Positions 35,799-42,875 of a stretch of 64,000 nt of DNA are shown one piece after another (the first letter of the stretch is position 1; the number at the start of each line of letters is the position of its first letter). A program made the translations under genes and the position numbers. This DNA comes from Pseudoxanthomonas yeongjuensis (lineage in GTDB: Bacteria > Pseudomonadota > Gammaproteobacteria > Xanthomonadales > Xanthomonadaceae): assembly GCF_010093345.1 (NCBI RefSeq), contig NZ_PDWT01000002.1:546843-610842 (forward strand). The letters run 5' to 3'. The notes beneath the pieces were generated by a model that had not been told where the DNA came from, searched no databases, and saw nothing but the letters and a program-made list of their open reading frames with translations.

Positions 35799-36644
35799 AT
35801 GGCCGTCAAGATCGACAAGAAAATCAAGGGTTACAGCGTCCTCACTCCGGAAGACAAGGCGCGCGAAAGCGCCGCCGTGGTCCAGGCGGAGTCGATCAGC
35901 CGGGCCAAGGCCGAGGCCGAGCTGCCGGTCGCCGACATCATCCACATGCACGAGCGCATCGAGCGCCCGGAAGTGCTGATCGGCAGCACCTACAAGATCA
36001 AGTCGCCGCTGGTGGAGCACGCGATGTACGTGACCATCAACGACATCGTGTTGAACGCGGGCACCGAGCACGAGCTGCGCCGTCCGTTCGAGATCTTCGT
36101 CAACTCCAAGTCGATGGAGCATTTCCAGTGGATCGTGGCGCTGACCCGGATCATGTCCGCGGTGTTCCGCAAGGGCGGCGACGTGACCTTTCTGGTCGAC
36201 GAGATGAAGGCGGTGTTCGATCCGCGCGGCGGCTATTTCAAGGCCGGTGGCGTGTACATGCCGTCGCTGGTCGCCGAGCTGGGCGCGATCGTGGAAGAGC
36301 ACCTGAAGTCGATCGGCATGATCCACGACCCGGAAATGAGCGCGCACCAGCGCGCGATCCTGGCCGAGAAGCGCGCGCAGTACGAGAACCGCGCAAAAAA
36401 AAAGTCTGACGTGAATTCCCCCAGCCCTTCTCCTGCGTCAGCGGGAGAAGGTGCCCGCAGGGCGGATGAGGGCGCTCTTCGTGCAGCCAACGAACCCGCC
36501 TCCCACGAAGACATCGCCGTCACCGGCGACGGCACCAGCTTCCCGCCCAGCGCCACGCTCTGCCACAAGTGCAACACGAAGGCCCTGGTCATCATGGACG
36601 GGTGCGCTACTTGTTTGAATTGTGGGTATTCGAAGTGTGGGTGA
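35799..36644 (+). CDS. nrdJb: NrdJb: TSCPD/zinc-ribbon subunit of split class II ribonucleotide reductase
   Basis: A 281-residue partner of NrdJa. Residues ~1-200 hold the TSCPD domain (YKIKSPLVEHAMYVTINDI, SKSMEHFQWIVALTRIMSAV). The C-terminal ~30 residues form a zinc ribbon with CHKC, CATCLNCGY and SKCG, which supplies cysteines for re-reduction of the active site. The linker between them (~residues 206-235, SPSPSPASAGEGARRADEG) is encoded by an inserted REP-type palindrome at 36424-36481 that keeps the frame. Just before it, nine A (36395-36403) give a slippery A-AAA-AAG with a TGA immediately after in the -1 frame. So a short form lacking the ribbon might also be made. Confidence 0.85.
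   Translation: MAVKIDKKIKGYSVLTPEDKARESAAVVQAESISRAKAEAELPVADIIHMHERIERPEVLIGSTYKIKSPLVEHAMYVTINDIVLNAGTEHELRRPFEIFVNSKSMEHFQWIVALTRIMSAVFRKGGDVTFLVDEMKAVFDPRGGYFKAGGVYMPSLVAELGAIVEEHLKSIGMIHDPEMSAHQRAILAEKRAQYENRAKKKSDVNSPSPSPASAGEGARRADEGALRAANEPASHEDIAVTGDGTSFPPSATLCHKCNTKALVIMDGCATCLNCGYSKCG
36395..36410 (+). promoter_or_regulatory. Possible -1 slippage site in nrdJb
   Basis: A run of nine A followed by GTCTGAC. In frame it reads Lys-Lys-Lys-Ser-Asp; one base back it reads AAA GTC TGA and stops. A hairpin (36426-36451) lies ~22 bases downstream. Similar to the dnaX signal but with a longer spacer; function is inference. Confidence 0.3.
36424..36481. repeat. REP-like palindrome inserted in frame inside nrdJb
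   Basis: CCTTCTCC (36426-36433) pairs with GGAGAAGG (36444-36451), followed by GTGCCCGCAGGGCGGATGAG, the same order as the intergenic copies at 11494-11660. It codes for a Ser/Pro/Ala/Gly linker. Confidence 0.8.
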
Positions 36645-36688
36645 CGAAACGCTTGTGGCCCTTAGTTGTGCTTGGGTCGAGCCACTGA

Positions 36689-37495
36689 ATGGTTGAACGC
36701 TTCGTCAGGCCTAGACTGGGGTTCTATTGGTATCTATTTGAGCCAGTAGCGATATTTATCCTCGCGTTTTTTCTGGCGTGGGTGATATTTGATACACCCG
36801 AACTCTTGTCAGGTCTTAAGACGTTTGAGTGGGGCAACGGCTTAGTAACGATTCTCGCAACATTCGTCGGCGCAATGTCGGCTTTTCTCCTCGAGTCTGG
36901 GAGGGAACGCAAGGCTCAGTCAAATAAGGACTTAGCCTCTGGTCGTTTAATCTTCTTCAAGTTATCCCGAATGGTTAATCGATTGACCAATATCAAGCGC
37001 GGTTATGTGGATCCGTATCGAGATCATTCCGCACGATGCTTGGAAATTCCCGCGTTGCTTGCAATAGATGCCAATGACCCTGGTATGGATATGGATTCAT
37101 TGCACTTTATGTTCGTAAGGCACGCTAACTTGCTAGGAGAGATCTCCATTGCGAAGGATCAATTCCAAAGCGTAATAGAACTAATCAATGAACGATCACG
37201 ATTCATGAGAGAAGAGATCCAGCCGAAGCTTAAGGCGGCAAACGTGCCTCAGGAGTTCAATATAGAGATCGGGCGCTTGAATCAAATTCTGGGGCCGGGG
37301 AACCTCCAAGAGGCGGTCAATTTAGCCAATCAGCTAGTTGAATCTTTAGATCGAATTGAATTGCAAGTTTTAGAAGTTACGAATCGCTTTGGGGCTGCGT
37401 TGAGTTCCTACTTTCCGTCCATCCGCCTTAGTATTTCTTTAATGGAAATCACAGATGGGGCTAAACAAAATGCCGACGGCCCTGCCGCTGCGTAG
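36689..37495 (+). CDS. Membrane protein of unknown function with long cytoplasmic/helical domain
   Basis: A 268-residue protein. Two N-terminal membrane segments (YLFEPVAIFILAFFLAWVIF and WGNGLVTILATFVGAMSAFL) are followed by ~200 residues predicted mostly helical (LINERSRFMREEIQPKLKAA...LVESLDRIELQVLEVTNRF). No known domain recognised. Codon use is AT-richer than the flanking core genes, in line with transfer. First gene of the accessory island, convergent with the next membrane gene; a terminator closes it. Confidence 0.75.
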   Translation: MVERFVRPRLGFYWYLFEPVAIFILAFFLAWVIFDTPELLSGLKTFEWGNGLVTILATFVGAMSAFLLESGRERKAQSNKDLASGRLIFFKLSRMVNRLTNIKRGYVDPYRDHSARCLEIPALLAIDANDPGMDMDSLHFMFVRHANLLGEISIAKDQFQSVIELINERSRFMREEIQPKLKAANVPQEFNIEIGRLNQILGPGNLQEAVNLANQLVESLDRIELQVLEVTNRFGAALSSYFPSIRLSISLMEITDGAKQNADGPAAA

Positions 37496-37548
37496 CTTGG
37501 TCTAGCTTGGATAGGGGAGGCACCCCGTGGTGTCTTGCAAGGAAACTC

Positions 37549-37574
37549 CGCGCTCCTTAGAGCGCGTTTTTTTT
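37549..37574 (+). terminator. Rho-independent terminator
   Basis: CGCGCTC (37549-37555), loop CTTA, GAGCGCG (37560-37566), eight T. It ends the + strand gene 36689-37495 and lies 8 bases from the stop of the convergent gene. Confidence 0.9.
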
Positions 37575-37581
37575 CGTCCGG

Positions 37582-38364
37582 CTACTTGCTGTGCCGCTTC
37601 TTGGCGCAAGCTACTGAGCTTGAGCTGCTGATTGAGTCTATCTCTGAAGTATTCACCACTCTGAAAGAATTTCCTTCAGGCATGGATATCAAGAGAACTC
37701 TCTCTTGAGATAAGGCGTGAACGAGACCCCATGTGCAGGGTTCATTCTGTTGTTTAATGTCGACCGGTGTAAAGCTCATGTCGTCTAGTTTATTCTTTGA
37801 TCTTGACTCAGCGAAGGTTGGTGCAATAGAAGCAATGACCATGGCGGCTAAAGATCCAATGCCAACCATATTGGTGGTTGTGGTGGGGCCAAAGTGTTCA
37901 ATGATTGAGACAATAAATATGATAAATAATTGAAATCCAGCAAGAATAAGCAATATGAAGGCAGCGATGTTCCAGTGCGACTTATGGTTATCAAATATCC
38001 ACCATTCGAGTGAATAGTGAATAGCGAAACAGACTGCGGACGCTGCAAAGATTAAGCCGCAAAAACGTATGGTGCCTTTCTGAGTTGCGTTTCCATCGAC
38101 GTAAAAGTTCAGGGATATTGCCAGCATCAATGCAAAGGTGAGCAATGGGCCAAGCGCTGCAGTTATGTACTGCGTCGCGTCTAGCATCTGTAGTGCCCAA
38201 GGCGCACCGAGCCCTTTGAAATGACCTCTCAGGTAAGACCATCCAAGGACGTAAGCGATACCGGTTAGACCGACGGCAATTGCTGCCACGTGCGATAGCG
38301 GTGCTGTTAGCTCTTTAATAGCTATGAGAGCCTTTTGATGCCGGGTCGGTTGTTCGTCGCTCAT
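37582..38364 (-). CDS. Multi-pass membrane protein of unknown function
   Basis: A 260-residue protein with five or so membrane helices (VAAIAVGLTGIAYVLGWSYL, ITAALGPLLTFALMLAISLN, FCGLIFAASAVCFAIHYSLE, NIAAFILLILAGFQLFIIFI, MVGIGSLAAMVIASIAPTFA) and a soluble C-terminal ~70 residues ending in a Ser-rich tail. No family recognised. I chose ATG 38364 (MSDEQPTRHQKAL) because AAGGAAAGATC precedes it; longer in-frame starts reach into a repeat. AT-richer than the chromosome around it. Confidence 0.75.
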   Translation of the reverse strand: MSDEQPTRHQKALIAIKELTAPLSHVAAIAVGLTGIAYVLGWSYLRGHFKGLGAPWALQMLDATQYITAALGPLLTFALMLAISLNFYVDGNATQKGTIRFCGLIFAASAVCFAIHYSLEWWIFDNHKSHWNIAAFILLILAGFQLFIIFIVSIIEHFGPTTTTNMVGIGSLAAMVIASIAPTFAESRSKNKLDDMSFTPVDIKQQNEPCTWGLVHALSQERVLLISMPEGNSFRVVNTSEIDSISSSSSVACAKKRHSK

Positions 38365-38510
38365 GATCTTTCCTTGAGTACATTGAGAATGTATTTCAGC
38401 AGAGAAGCGAGGGCAAGAGAACGCTTTAAGAGTCAGCATGGTCCGGGTAAGCGAAACGCACTCGGGGCGTTTCATATCGAAACTCCGCCTGTCCCGGGTG
38501 CGGCTTTTAC

Positions 38511-38560
38511 GAAAAAAGCGGAGTCAGGGTGCTGTACGAAAGGTACTCCGATCCGTTTCC
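38511..38560. repeat. GGGGTCAGA-type palindrome (degenerate copy)
   Basis: AAAAAAGCGGAGTCAGGGTG ... AGGTACTCCGATCCGTTTCC; arms complement each other imperfectly. One of about ten such elements in the island and beyond. Confidence 0.7.
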
Positions 38561-38664
38561 ACCTCGTTCTCCAAGAGTCGCATTATCACGTGTGAAGTAT
38601 TTACGTTGAAACTGCTGTTCTTGCATGGTCCCCTACCTTTAAGCCAACAATAGCGAGACGGGTT

Positions 38665-38967
38665 ATGACCAAGTGGGCCGACTATGGAATATCGGAAGTT
38701 CGCTACAACGCCACGCATACTCATATTGATCGAGTACGGATCCGGAAGGACAAGGACACAACATTTGGAGAGACCGAAGAGCATCAACGAACTGCAATAG
38801 TGAAAGCGATCAAGGAAGGCGTGACGTTCGTGACCATCATGTGGGTGGACGGGAAATGGCAAAAAGGTCAGCCAGTTCACATCATCAGAGTTAATGGCAC
38901 GGAATACATCAAGAGCCGGGATAACGGTAGAGAGGGCGACAACCTTGAAAATCTTCCGGAATTCTAA
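38665..38967 (+). CDS. DUF3892-family protein
   Basis: A 100-residue protein of unknown function. The full-length pattern KWADYGISEVRYN...HIDRVRI...FVTIMWVDGKWQKGQ...NLENLPEF is characteristic of the DUF3892 family of small, single-domain proteins. No catalytic residues are known for the family. It stands alone between GGGGTCAGA palindromes. Confidence 0.8.
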   Translation: MTKWADYGISEVRYNATHTHIDRVRIRKDKDTTFGETEEHQRTAIVKAIKEGVTFVTIMWVDGKWQKGQPVHIIRVNGTEYIKSRDNGREGDNLENLPEF

Positions 38968-38983
38968 AGGTTGCTGCAGATAA

Positions 38984-39119
38984 GGGGGTCAGGATACTTT
39001 TCTAAGTAAGAAAAGTACTCTGGCCTCGTTCTTCGATCTCTTGCGGCGGGAAACCGACTGCATACCAAAAACGGGGTCAGGTTCACTTAATCAGGATAGG
39101 AGCTGCACCTGACCCCGTT
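38984..39119. repeat. Two GGGGTCAGA-type palindromes in tandem
   Basis: First copy 38984-39032: GGGGGTCAGGATACTTTTC ... AAAAGTACTCTGGCCTCGTT. Second copy 39067-39119: AAAACGGGGTCAGGTTCAC ... GCACCTGACCCCGTT. They fill the first part of the 350-base gap before the kinase cassette. Confidence 0.8.
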
Positions 39120-39317
39120 ATCGGATCGGCTCAATCGGCGTATGTGAACTATTTACGTTGTCAGGTCTCTGCCTCATGCCTCAGTTTCTTCTCTATAGGC
39201 AGGCGATATGTCGCGCTTCGCTGGGAAAGGGGGCGGTTCTCAACCTGGTAGACCCAGGGTCTCTAAACTGCTGCTTCCAGATGTACACTGACTCCGCTGG
39301 GGAGAGGGGAAGGATGC
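39120..39317. other. Upstream region of the kinase cassette
   Basis: About 200 bases between the palindromes and the first cassette gene. No gene and no unmistakable sigma-70 pair is visible; it must hold the cassette promoter. The GAGAGGGGAAGG ribosome site for the first gene is at its right end. Confidence 0.4.
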
Positions 39318-39776
39318 ATGAACACCATGGGGATCCGGGTCAAACCCGGTGAGGTGACGTTTGCGGTCTACGACACAGAGGCTGCCGCCGTAGTAAACGT
39401 CGAAATAATCAAAATACCCAAAGCGCTTCCGACACCCGATGCGCTGAAGTACGTGCGCAACAACATCTTGGACGTTATCCGTGAATTCTCAATTGCACGT
39501 GCGGGATTGAGGGTGACAGAAAGTAGTGCTCAATCAAAGAACGTTGAGCGAATCGAAATTGAGGGTGTTATCCAAGAGGCTTTTGCTAGTAGCTGCCTGC
39601 AGGGGTATTACATCGGTCAGATCTCGAATATCTCCCGCCGCGTTGGTTTTGCGCGTGACCAGTTCAAACGTTTCGTGTCAAACGAAATTCCGTATGAGCC
39701 GGTCGAAAACTGGGATAAGTTGAAGCCAGAAGCGCGAGAGGCCATCTTTGCCGCCTTGGGGGCGCAGCATGCTTAA
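39318..39776 (+). CDS. Small protein with RNase-H-fold-like pattern, first gene of kinase cassette
   Basis: A 152-residue protein not matching a family I can name with certainty. The order of elements is an opening strand with Asp (GIRVKPGEVTFAVYD), a strand VVNVEIIKIP, a helix (TPDALKYVRNNILDVIREFS), a strand ARAGLRVTES, a helix with Glu (VERIEIEGVIQEAF), then LQGYYIGQISNISRRVGF. This resembles the RuvC/RNase-H-like fold and especially the DUF3010-type opening G.xIK.GE. Whether the acidic residues form a nuclease site is unclear. The kinase ATG lies inside its last codons (8-base overlap, 39769-39776), so both proteins should be made together. Confidence 0.7.
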   Translation: MNTMGIRVKPGEVTFAVYDTEAAAVVNVEIIKIPKALPTPDALKYVRNNILDVIREFSIARAGLRVTESSAQSKNVERIEIEGVIQEAFASSCLQGYYIGQISNISRRVGFARDQFKRFVSNEIPYEPVENWDKLKPEAREAIFAALGAQHA

Positions 39777-40812
39777 GCCCTATAACATCGCAGATGTTGC
39801 CTTCCAGCTGGGTCAGGAAATCGGAGCAGAAGGAAAAAACTCCAACGTCTACATCGCTCATGATCCGCAGTTAGATGCACAGCTCGTCATCAAGAAATGT
39901 CCGAAGGCAAAAATGGATGCGGCGGCCTATTTTGCTGAGTCCAGCTGCGTATACGCTAGCTCGCACTCAAACGTTGTTCCGATCTATTACGCTTGCCAAG
40001 ATCCAGATTCAATCTATTTGGCGATGCCATATTACGTAAATGGATCGCTAAAGAAATTGATGGAAGTGCGTTTTCTGACGGTTCGCGAGATAGTGATTTT
40101 TGCGACACAATTCTTAAGCGGGCTGCATCATATTCATTCTCAGAAATTGGTGCACTTCGATATCAAGCCCGACAATATCTTGCTGTCAGATCGTGGTGAA
40201 GCGCTGATAGCAGACTTTGGCTTGGCAAAGGCCAGAGGCATTAATGGCCTCGCTGAGCAAGATAGGCTCTATGGAAAGATGGCGCCTCCCGAGGCATACC
40301 AAGCAGGGGTGTACGACCATAGATTCGACATTTATCAAGTCGGATTAACGCTGTTCAGGATGTGCGTAGGAGACGCCGAGTTTTACGCCCAGTACGAATC
40401 ACATATGGTTAATGGCGTTTTTGATAAACATACCTTTAAGCACGCTGTCATTAACGGCCAGTTTCCAAGTGCTGTCGGCGACGTGTTTCCAGAGCACATA
40501 CCAGAAGCGTTAATCAAAGTAGTTAGAAAATGTTTGCTGGATATCGACCAACGCTATCCATCCGTTATCGACATTGTTAACGATCTGGCTGCCATTGAAG
40601 GCGAGCAGTTGGACTGGAAGTATTCCCACGATCAAGCCGGAAAGCACTGGGTCAAGCAAGTAGACGATATGATCTACTCTTTGGATCTTGACCCGAACCG
40701 AGTTTCCATCGCAAAGAAGGGTAAGGCGGAAGGGCCGCAGCGGCGTATCAACGATTACTGCACCAACGAACTGAATCGGAAGTCCACGAAGAAGTTCCTA
40801 CGGGAGAACTGA
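39769..40812 (+). CDS. Soluble Hanks-type serine/threonine protein kinase
   Basis: A 347-residue kinase without membrane segment or sensor domain. All core motifs are present: Gly-rich loop GAEGKNSNV (19-27), Lys42 in LVIKK, catalytic loop HFDIKPDN (129-136) with Asp131, DFG (149-151) and the APPE segment (172-175). The His-Phe-Asp in place of His-Arg-Asp makes it a non-RD kinase, so activation-loop phosphorylation may not be its switch. A C-terminal ~80 residues after the kinase fold end in a basic stretch (NELNRKSTKKFLREN). Start overlaps the upstream gene; the next gene begins 1 base after its stop. Substrate unknown; neighbours are the prime candidates. Confidence 0.9.
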   Translation: MLKPYNIADVAFQLGQEIGAEGKNSNVYIAHDPQLDAQLVIKKCPKAKMDAAAYFAESSCVYASSHSNVVPIYYACQDPDSIYLAMPYYVNGSLKKLMEVRFLTVREIVIFATQFLSGLHHIHSQKLVHFDIKPDNILLSDRGEALIADFGLAKARGINGLAEQDRLYGKMAPPEAYQAGVYDHRFDIYQVGLTLFRMCVGDAEFYAQYESHMVNGVFDKHTFKHAVINGQFPSAVGDVFPEHIPEALIKVVRKCLLDIDQRYPSVIDIVNDLAAIEGEQLDWKYSHDQAGKHWVKQVDDMIYSLDLDPNRVSIAKKGKAEGPQRRINDYCTNELNRKSTKKFLREN

Positions 40813-40813
40813 C

Positions 40814-40981
40814 ATGAAAAAGATTCGGAATGACAAGAGCAGTTATCTGTCTAGATCGGCTCTTAATCAGTCATCGGCGGGCACCAAGCAAAGTGCGGAG
40901 CGGAAAGATCGTGGCGACTTCAAGGTTGACTCGGCTGGCTACTTTACGTGGCCAAAGAAACAGAGGGTAGCCACTAGGTGA
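40814..40981 (+). CDS. 55-residue basic protein, third gene of kinase cassette
   Basis: ATG at 40814 follows the kinase stop (TGA 40810-40812) by one base, with GGGAGAAC as ribosome site inside the kinase end. The protein begins MKKIRNDKSSYLSRSALNQS and ends GYFTWPKKQRVATR; it is rich in Lys, Arg and Ser and has many potential phosphorylation sites. No family known. Tight coupling and the terminator 50 bases later make it very likely a real gene of the operon, perhaps a kinase substrate or inhibitor (inference). Confidence 0.65.
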   Translation: MKKIRNDKSSYLSRSALNQSSAGTKQSAERKDRGDFKVDSAGYFTWPKKQRVATR

Positions 40982-41031
40982 TCTGCCTAACACTCGATTA
41001 GACAGTCCATGCTATAGACGCATGATAGGAA

Positions 41032-41059
41032 AGGCCCGCAGCACGCGGGCCTCTCTTTT
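41032..41059 (+). terminator. Rho-independent terminator of the kinase cassette
   Basis: AGGCCCGC-AGCAC-GCGGGCCT followed by CTCTTTT. It lies 50 bases after the small gene and gives the cassette a defined end. Confidence 0.88.
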
Positions 41060-41077
41060 GGACACGTCCTGACTGCA

Positions 41078-41142
41078 AAACGGGGTCAGAGGGTCTTTCT
41101 TACAGGACCCGTAGCATGGGTTGAGCAAAGCGATACCCATCG
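41078..41142. repeat. GGGGTCAGA-type half element and GATGGGT-type element
   Basis: AAACGGGGTCAGAGGGTC at 41078 and GTAGCATGGGTTGAGCAAAG ... GATACCCATCG (41109-41140); the second resembles the repeats at 46077. Confidence 0.6.
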
Positions 41143-41173
41143 TTAGCATGCATCGAAGTCTGGGGAGACTGGC

Positions 41174-41878
41174 ATGGATCGCGATGCAACAAGATTAGAT
41201 AAGTCCGGCAACTCCGATGCAGAGCTATCGTTCGCCGAACTCCAACGCCGCATCAGTGAAATACCAGATGGTCCTTCGGACATACTGAATACGCCGAAGC
41301 CGTATCGCGTGCTCAATGCCATCGGTGGAGTAGGGGCGATTGTCGTGCTACTCCCAATGGTGTTCGTCAAGTTGATGGCGCCTGCCTTGTGGATGGTCAC
41401 CATGATGCAGATCGGCATGGCCATCATGATAATGATGTGGCTCCCCGCTTTCGTTCGATCCATCGGTGTACTCAGTTGGACATTGGCGCGTTGGAAGACC
41501 GACATGGTCATCCAGCTTGATCACGACCACCCGCACTTCCAATCGATCCTCCGCTGGCTGACCACATTCCCAGCCGACGCGCTTGCAGAACGCCTTCGCA
41601 CCGTGCAACTGGCCGAACGCCAACTCATCGCAAAACTCGGATTGCTGGCTGGCGGCGTGGACCGCCTGGGTTTCCTGCCGGTACTGGTGTCCGCCTACCT
41701 CTTCTTCCGCAATTGGAACCAACCCCTCGAAGTATCGACTTGGCAGATCCTGCTGGGCGTCTTCCTCGTGCTGCTCTACCTGATCTCCGCCACCGGCTCC
41801 ATGATGCGCATCCGCCTGCGGCTGTTCGAATCGATGCTGGCGGATTCACTGGCCAAGAAGCAGGGCCAGAGCCAATGA
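41174..41878 (+). CDS. Membrane protein of unknown function
   Basis: A 234-residue protein with two central helices (LNAIGGVGAIVVLLPMVFVK, MVTMMQIGMAIMIMMWLPAF), a cytoplasmic part with HDHPHFQSILRWL, and two C-terminal helices (VDRLGFLPVLVSAYLFF, WQILLGVFLVLLYLISATGS). No domain recognised. Base composition is closer to the core genes than that of the kinase cassette. The neighbours give no hint of function. Confidence 0.75.
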   Translation: MDRDATRLDKSGNSDAELSFAELQRRISEIPDGPSDILNTPKPYRVLNAIGGVGAIVVLLPMVFVKLMAPALWMVTMMQIGMAIMIMMWLPAFVRSIGVLSWTLARWKTDMVIQLDHDHPHFQSILRWLTTFPADALAERLRTVQLAERQLIAKLGLLAGGVDRLGFLPVLVSAYLFFRNWNQPLEVSTWQILLGVFLVLLYLISATGSMMRIRLRLFESMLADSLAKKQGQSQ

Positions 41879-41893
41879 TAATCAAAGAATCAC

Positions 41894-41925
41894 AGGTGAG
41901 AAAACGGGGCCAGAGTCATTTTTTC
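41894..41925. repeat. GGGGTCAGA-type half element
   Basis: GTGAGAAAACGGGGCCAGAG followed by TCATTTTTTC; one arm only, between two small genes. Confidence 0.55.
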
Positions 41926-41966
41926 AGCTACGTGCTGTTGAATTCGCCCAAGTGGTAGAGCCTTCC

Positions 41967-42443
41967 ATGTTCAATTGGCAGGATAAGGAACGTCTTGAGG
42001 AAAATGCTGCCGCTGTGCTGGGTCGCATCCTGTGGGAGACAGGCTCTCTGGAGGCAGGCCTTGGTTTGGTTTTAGCATGGTCCAGAGGTGGCGCCGAGCT
42101 TGACTCCTTAACCAAGGAAGTTGAACCACTAGGCTTCAATGGGCGCTTGAAACTTCTAGAGCGTATTGTTGCCGCGTGCGAACGTGAGCCATCCACTACG
42201 CTTGCCTACTCAAACTGGTTACAAGATGCCCATGCTCTTCGAATGCGACGGAACAGTTTTGTACATGGTCGATGGGCGGTAACAGGTGACGGCATGATCG
42301 TTAACGTCGTTGGCCTGATGACCAGCCCTGACCAAGTTGAGACGCGTTACTCGCTTACCGAGCTTGAGGCCATCCTCGCCGAAATTCTCGAGTTGCATCA
42401 ACGTCTTCGACAGCTACATACCAATATGGGTTTGGGGCCCTGA
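41967..42443 (+). CDS. Small protein with HEPN-type RNSFVH motif
   Basis: A 158-residue, all-helical-looking protein. The segment LRMRRNSFVHGRW (residues 91-103) contains R95-N96-x3-H100, the Rx4-6H motif of HEPN domains, many of which are RNases in toxin-antitoxin and phage-defence systems. The remainder (LEENAAAVLGRILWETGSLE; LLERIVAACERE) fits a four-helix bundle. No antitoxin-like partner is seen next to it. The start ATG 41967 is preferred; a GTG at 41952 would add five residues. HEPN assignment is from the motif only. Confidence 0.65.
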   Translation: MFNWQDKERLEENAAAVLGRILWETGSLEAGLGLVLAWSRGGAELDSLTKEVEPLGFNGRLKLLERIVAACEREPSTTLAYSNWLQDAHALRMRRNSFVHGRWAVTGDGMIVNVVGLMTSPDQVETRYSLTELEAILAEILELHQRLRQLHTNMGLGP

Positions 42444-42465
42444 CGTCAGCGCCAAAAATAGGGGT

Positions 42466-42606
42466 TAGGGAACCGTTGGCTTGAAAAAAGGGGGGCAGGT
42501 TCATTTTATTCCTGTTCTTTACTCTGTCCCCTGTTTTGCGAGTGAGAAGTGATCGAATGAAACGGGGATCAGAGCCGTATTTCGCCGTCTCCAAACAGAA
42601 AAAATA
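42466..42606. repeat. Degenerate GGGGTCAGA-type elements
   Basis: Copies at ~42482-42540 (AAAAAAGGGGGGCAGGTTCA ... TCTGTCCCCTGTTTT) and ~42558-42606 (GAAACGGGGATCAGAG ...). They fill the gap after the HEPN-like gene; no gene seen. Confidence 0.65.
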
Positions 42607-42678
42607 GGCGTCTTGACCTCGCCGCCGATCCATTGCAGACTCGAGCTCAAGGAGCGTAGAAACTCCTCATACAGCGGT

Positions 42679-42708
42679 ACCCACCTCCGTCAATCTGGTG
42701 GGTTTTTT
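42679..42708 (+). terminator. Terminator hairpin ahead of structured RNA
   Basis: ACCCACC (42679-42685) pairs with GGTGGGT (42697-42703), 11-base loop TCCGTCAATCT, six T. It precedes the structured RNA region by 38 bases and may attenuate transcription from upstream. Confidence 0.8.
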
Positions 42709-42746
42709 GTGCCCGAGTCTCGGGTGCAGCCGGCGCAATGTTCTGC

Positions 42747-42821
42747 GTCGGGAGGGCGGCTAATAAAACACCCGCAAGGGAAATACGCCCGCCGTCTGTA
42801 TGCGGTTTCTAACCTCCCGAC
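42747..42821 (+). ncRNA. Structured RNA resembling phage C4 antisense RNA
   Basis: About 75 bases closed by a perfect 9-bp stem: GTCGGGAGG (42747-42755) with CCTCCCGAC (42813-42821). Inside are CCC-GCAA-GGG (42771-42780), a GNRA tetraloop hairpin, GGCGG/CCGCC pairing and a CCG...CGG helix, i.e. a multi-branched junction. Size and layout, with a closing GGGAGG/CCTCCC helix, recall the C4 antisense RNA of P1-type phages that controls antirepressor genes. Here the downstream gene is XAC0095-like rather than an antirepressor. The structure is directly visible; the C4 identity is from memory of the family and uncertain. Confidence 0.5.
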
Positions 42822-42823
42822 TT

Positions 42824-42850
42824 CCCGTCCACCGTCTTCCGGTGGGCGGG
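42824..42850 (+). promoter_or_regulatory. GC-rich hairpin in the leader of the XAC0095-like gene
   Basis: CCCGTCCACC (42824-42833) pairs with GGTGGGCGGG (42841-42850) through one wobble. It directly follows the C4-like RNA and ends 17 bases before the AGGAGG ribosome site of the next gene, so it may affect translation or mark the end of the RNA. Confidence 0.5.
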
Positions 42851-42875
42851 CACTTCATGGAACGAGGAGGCCATC

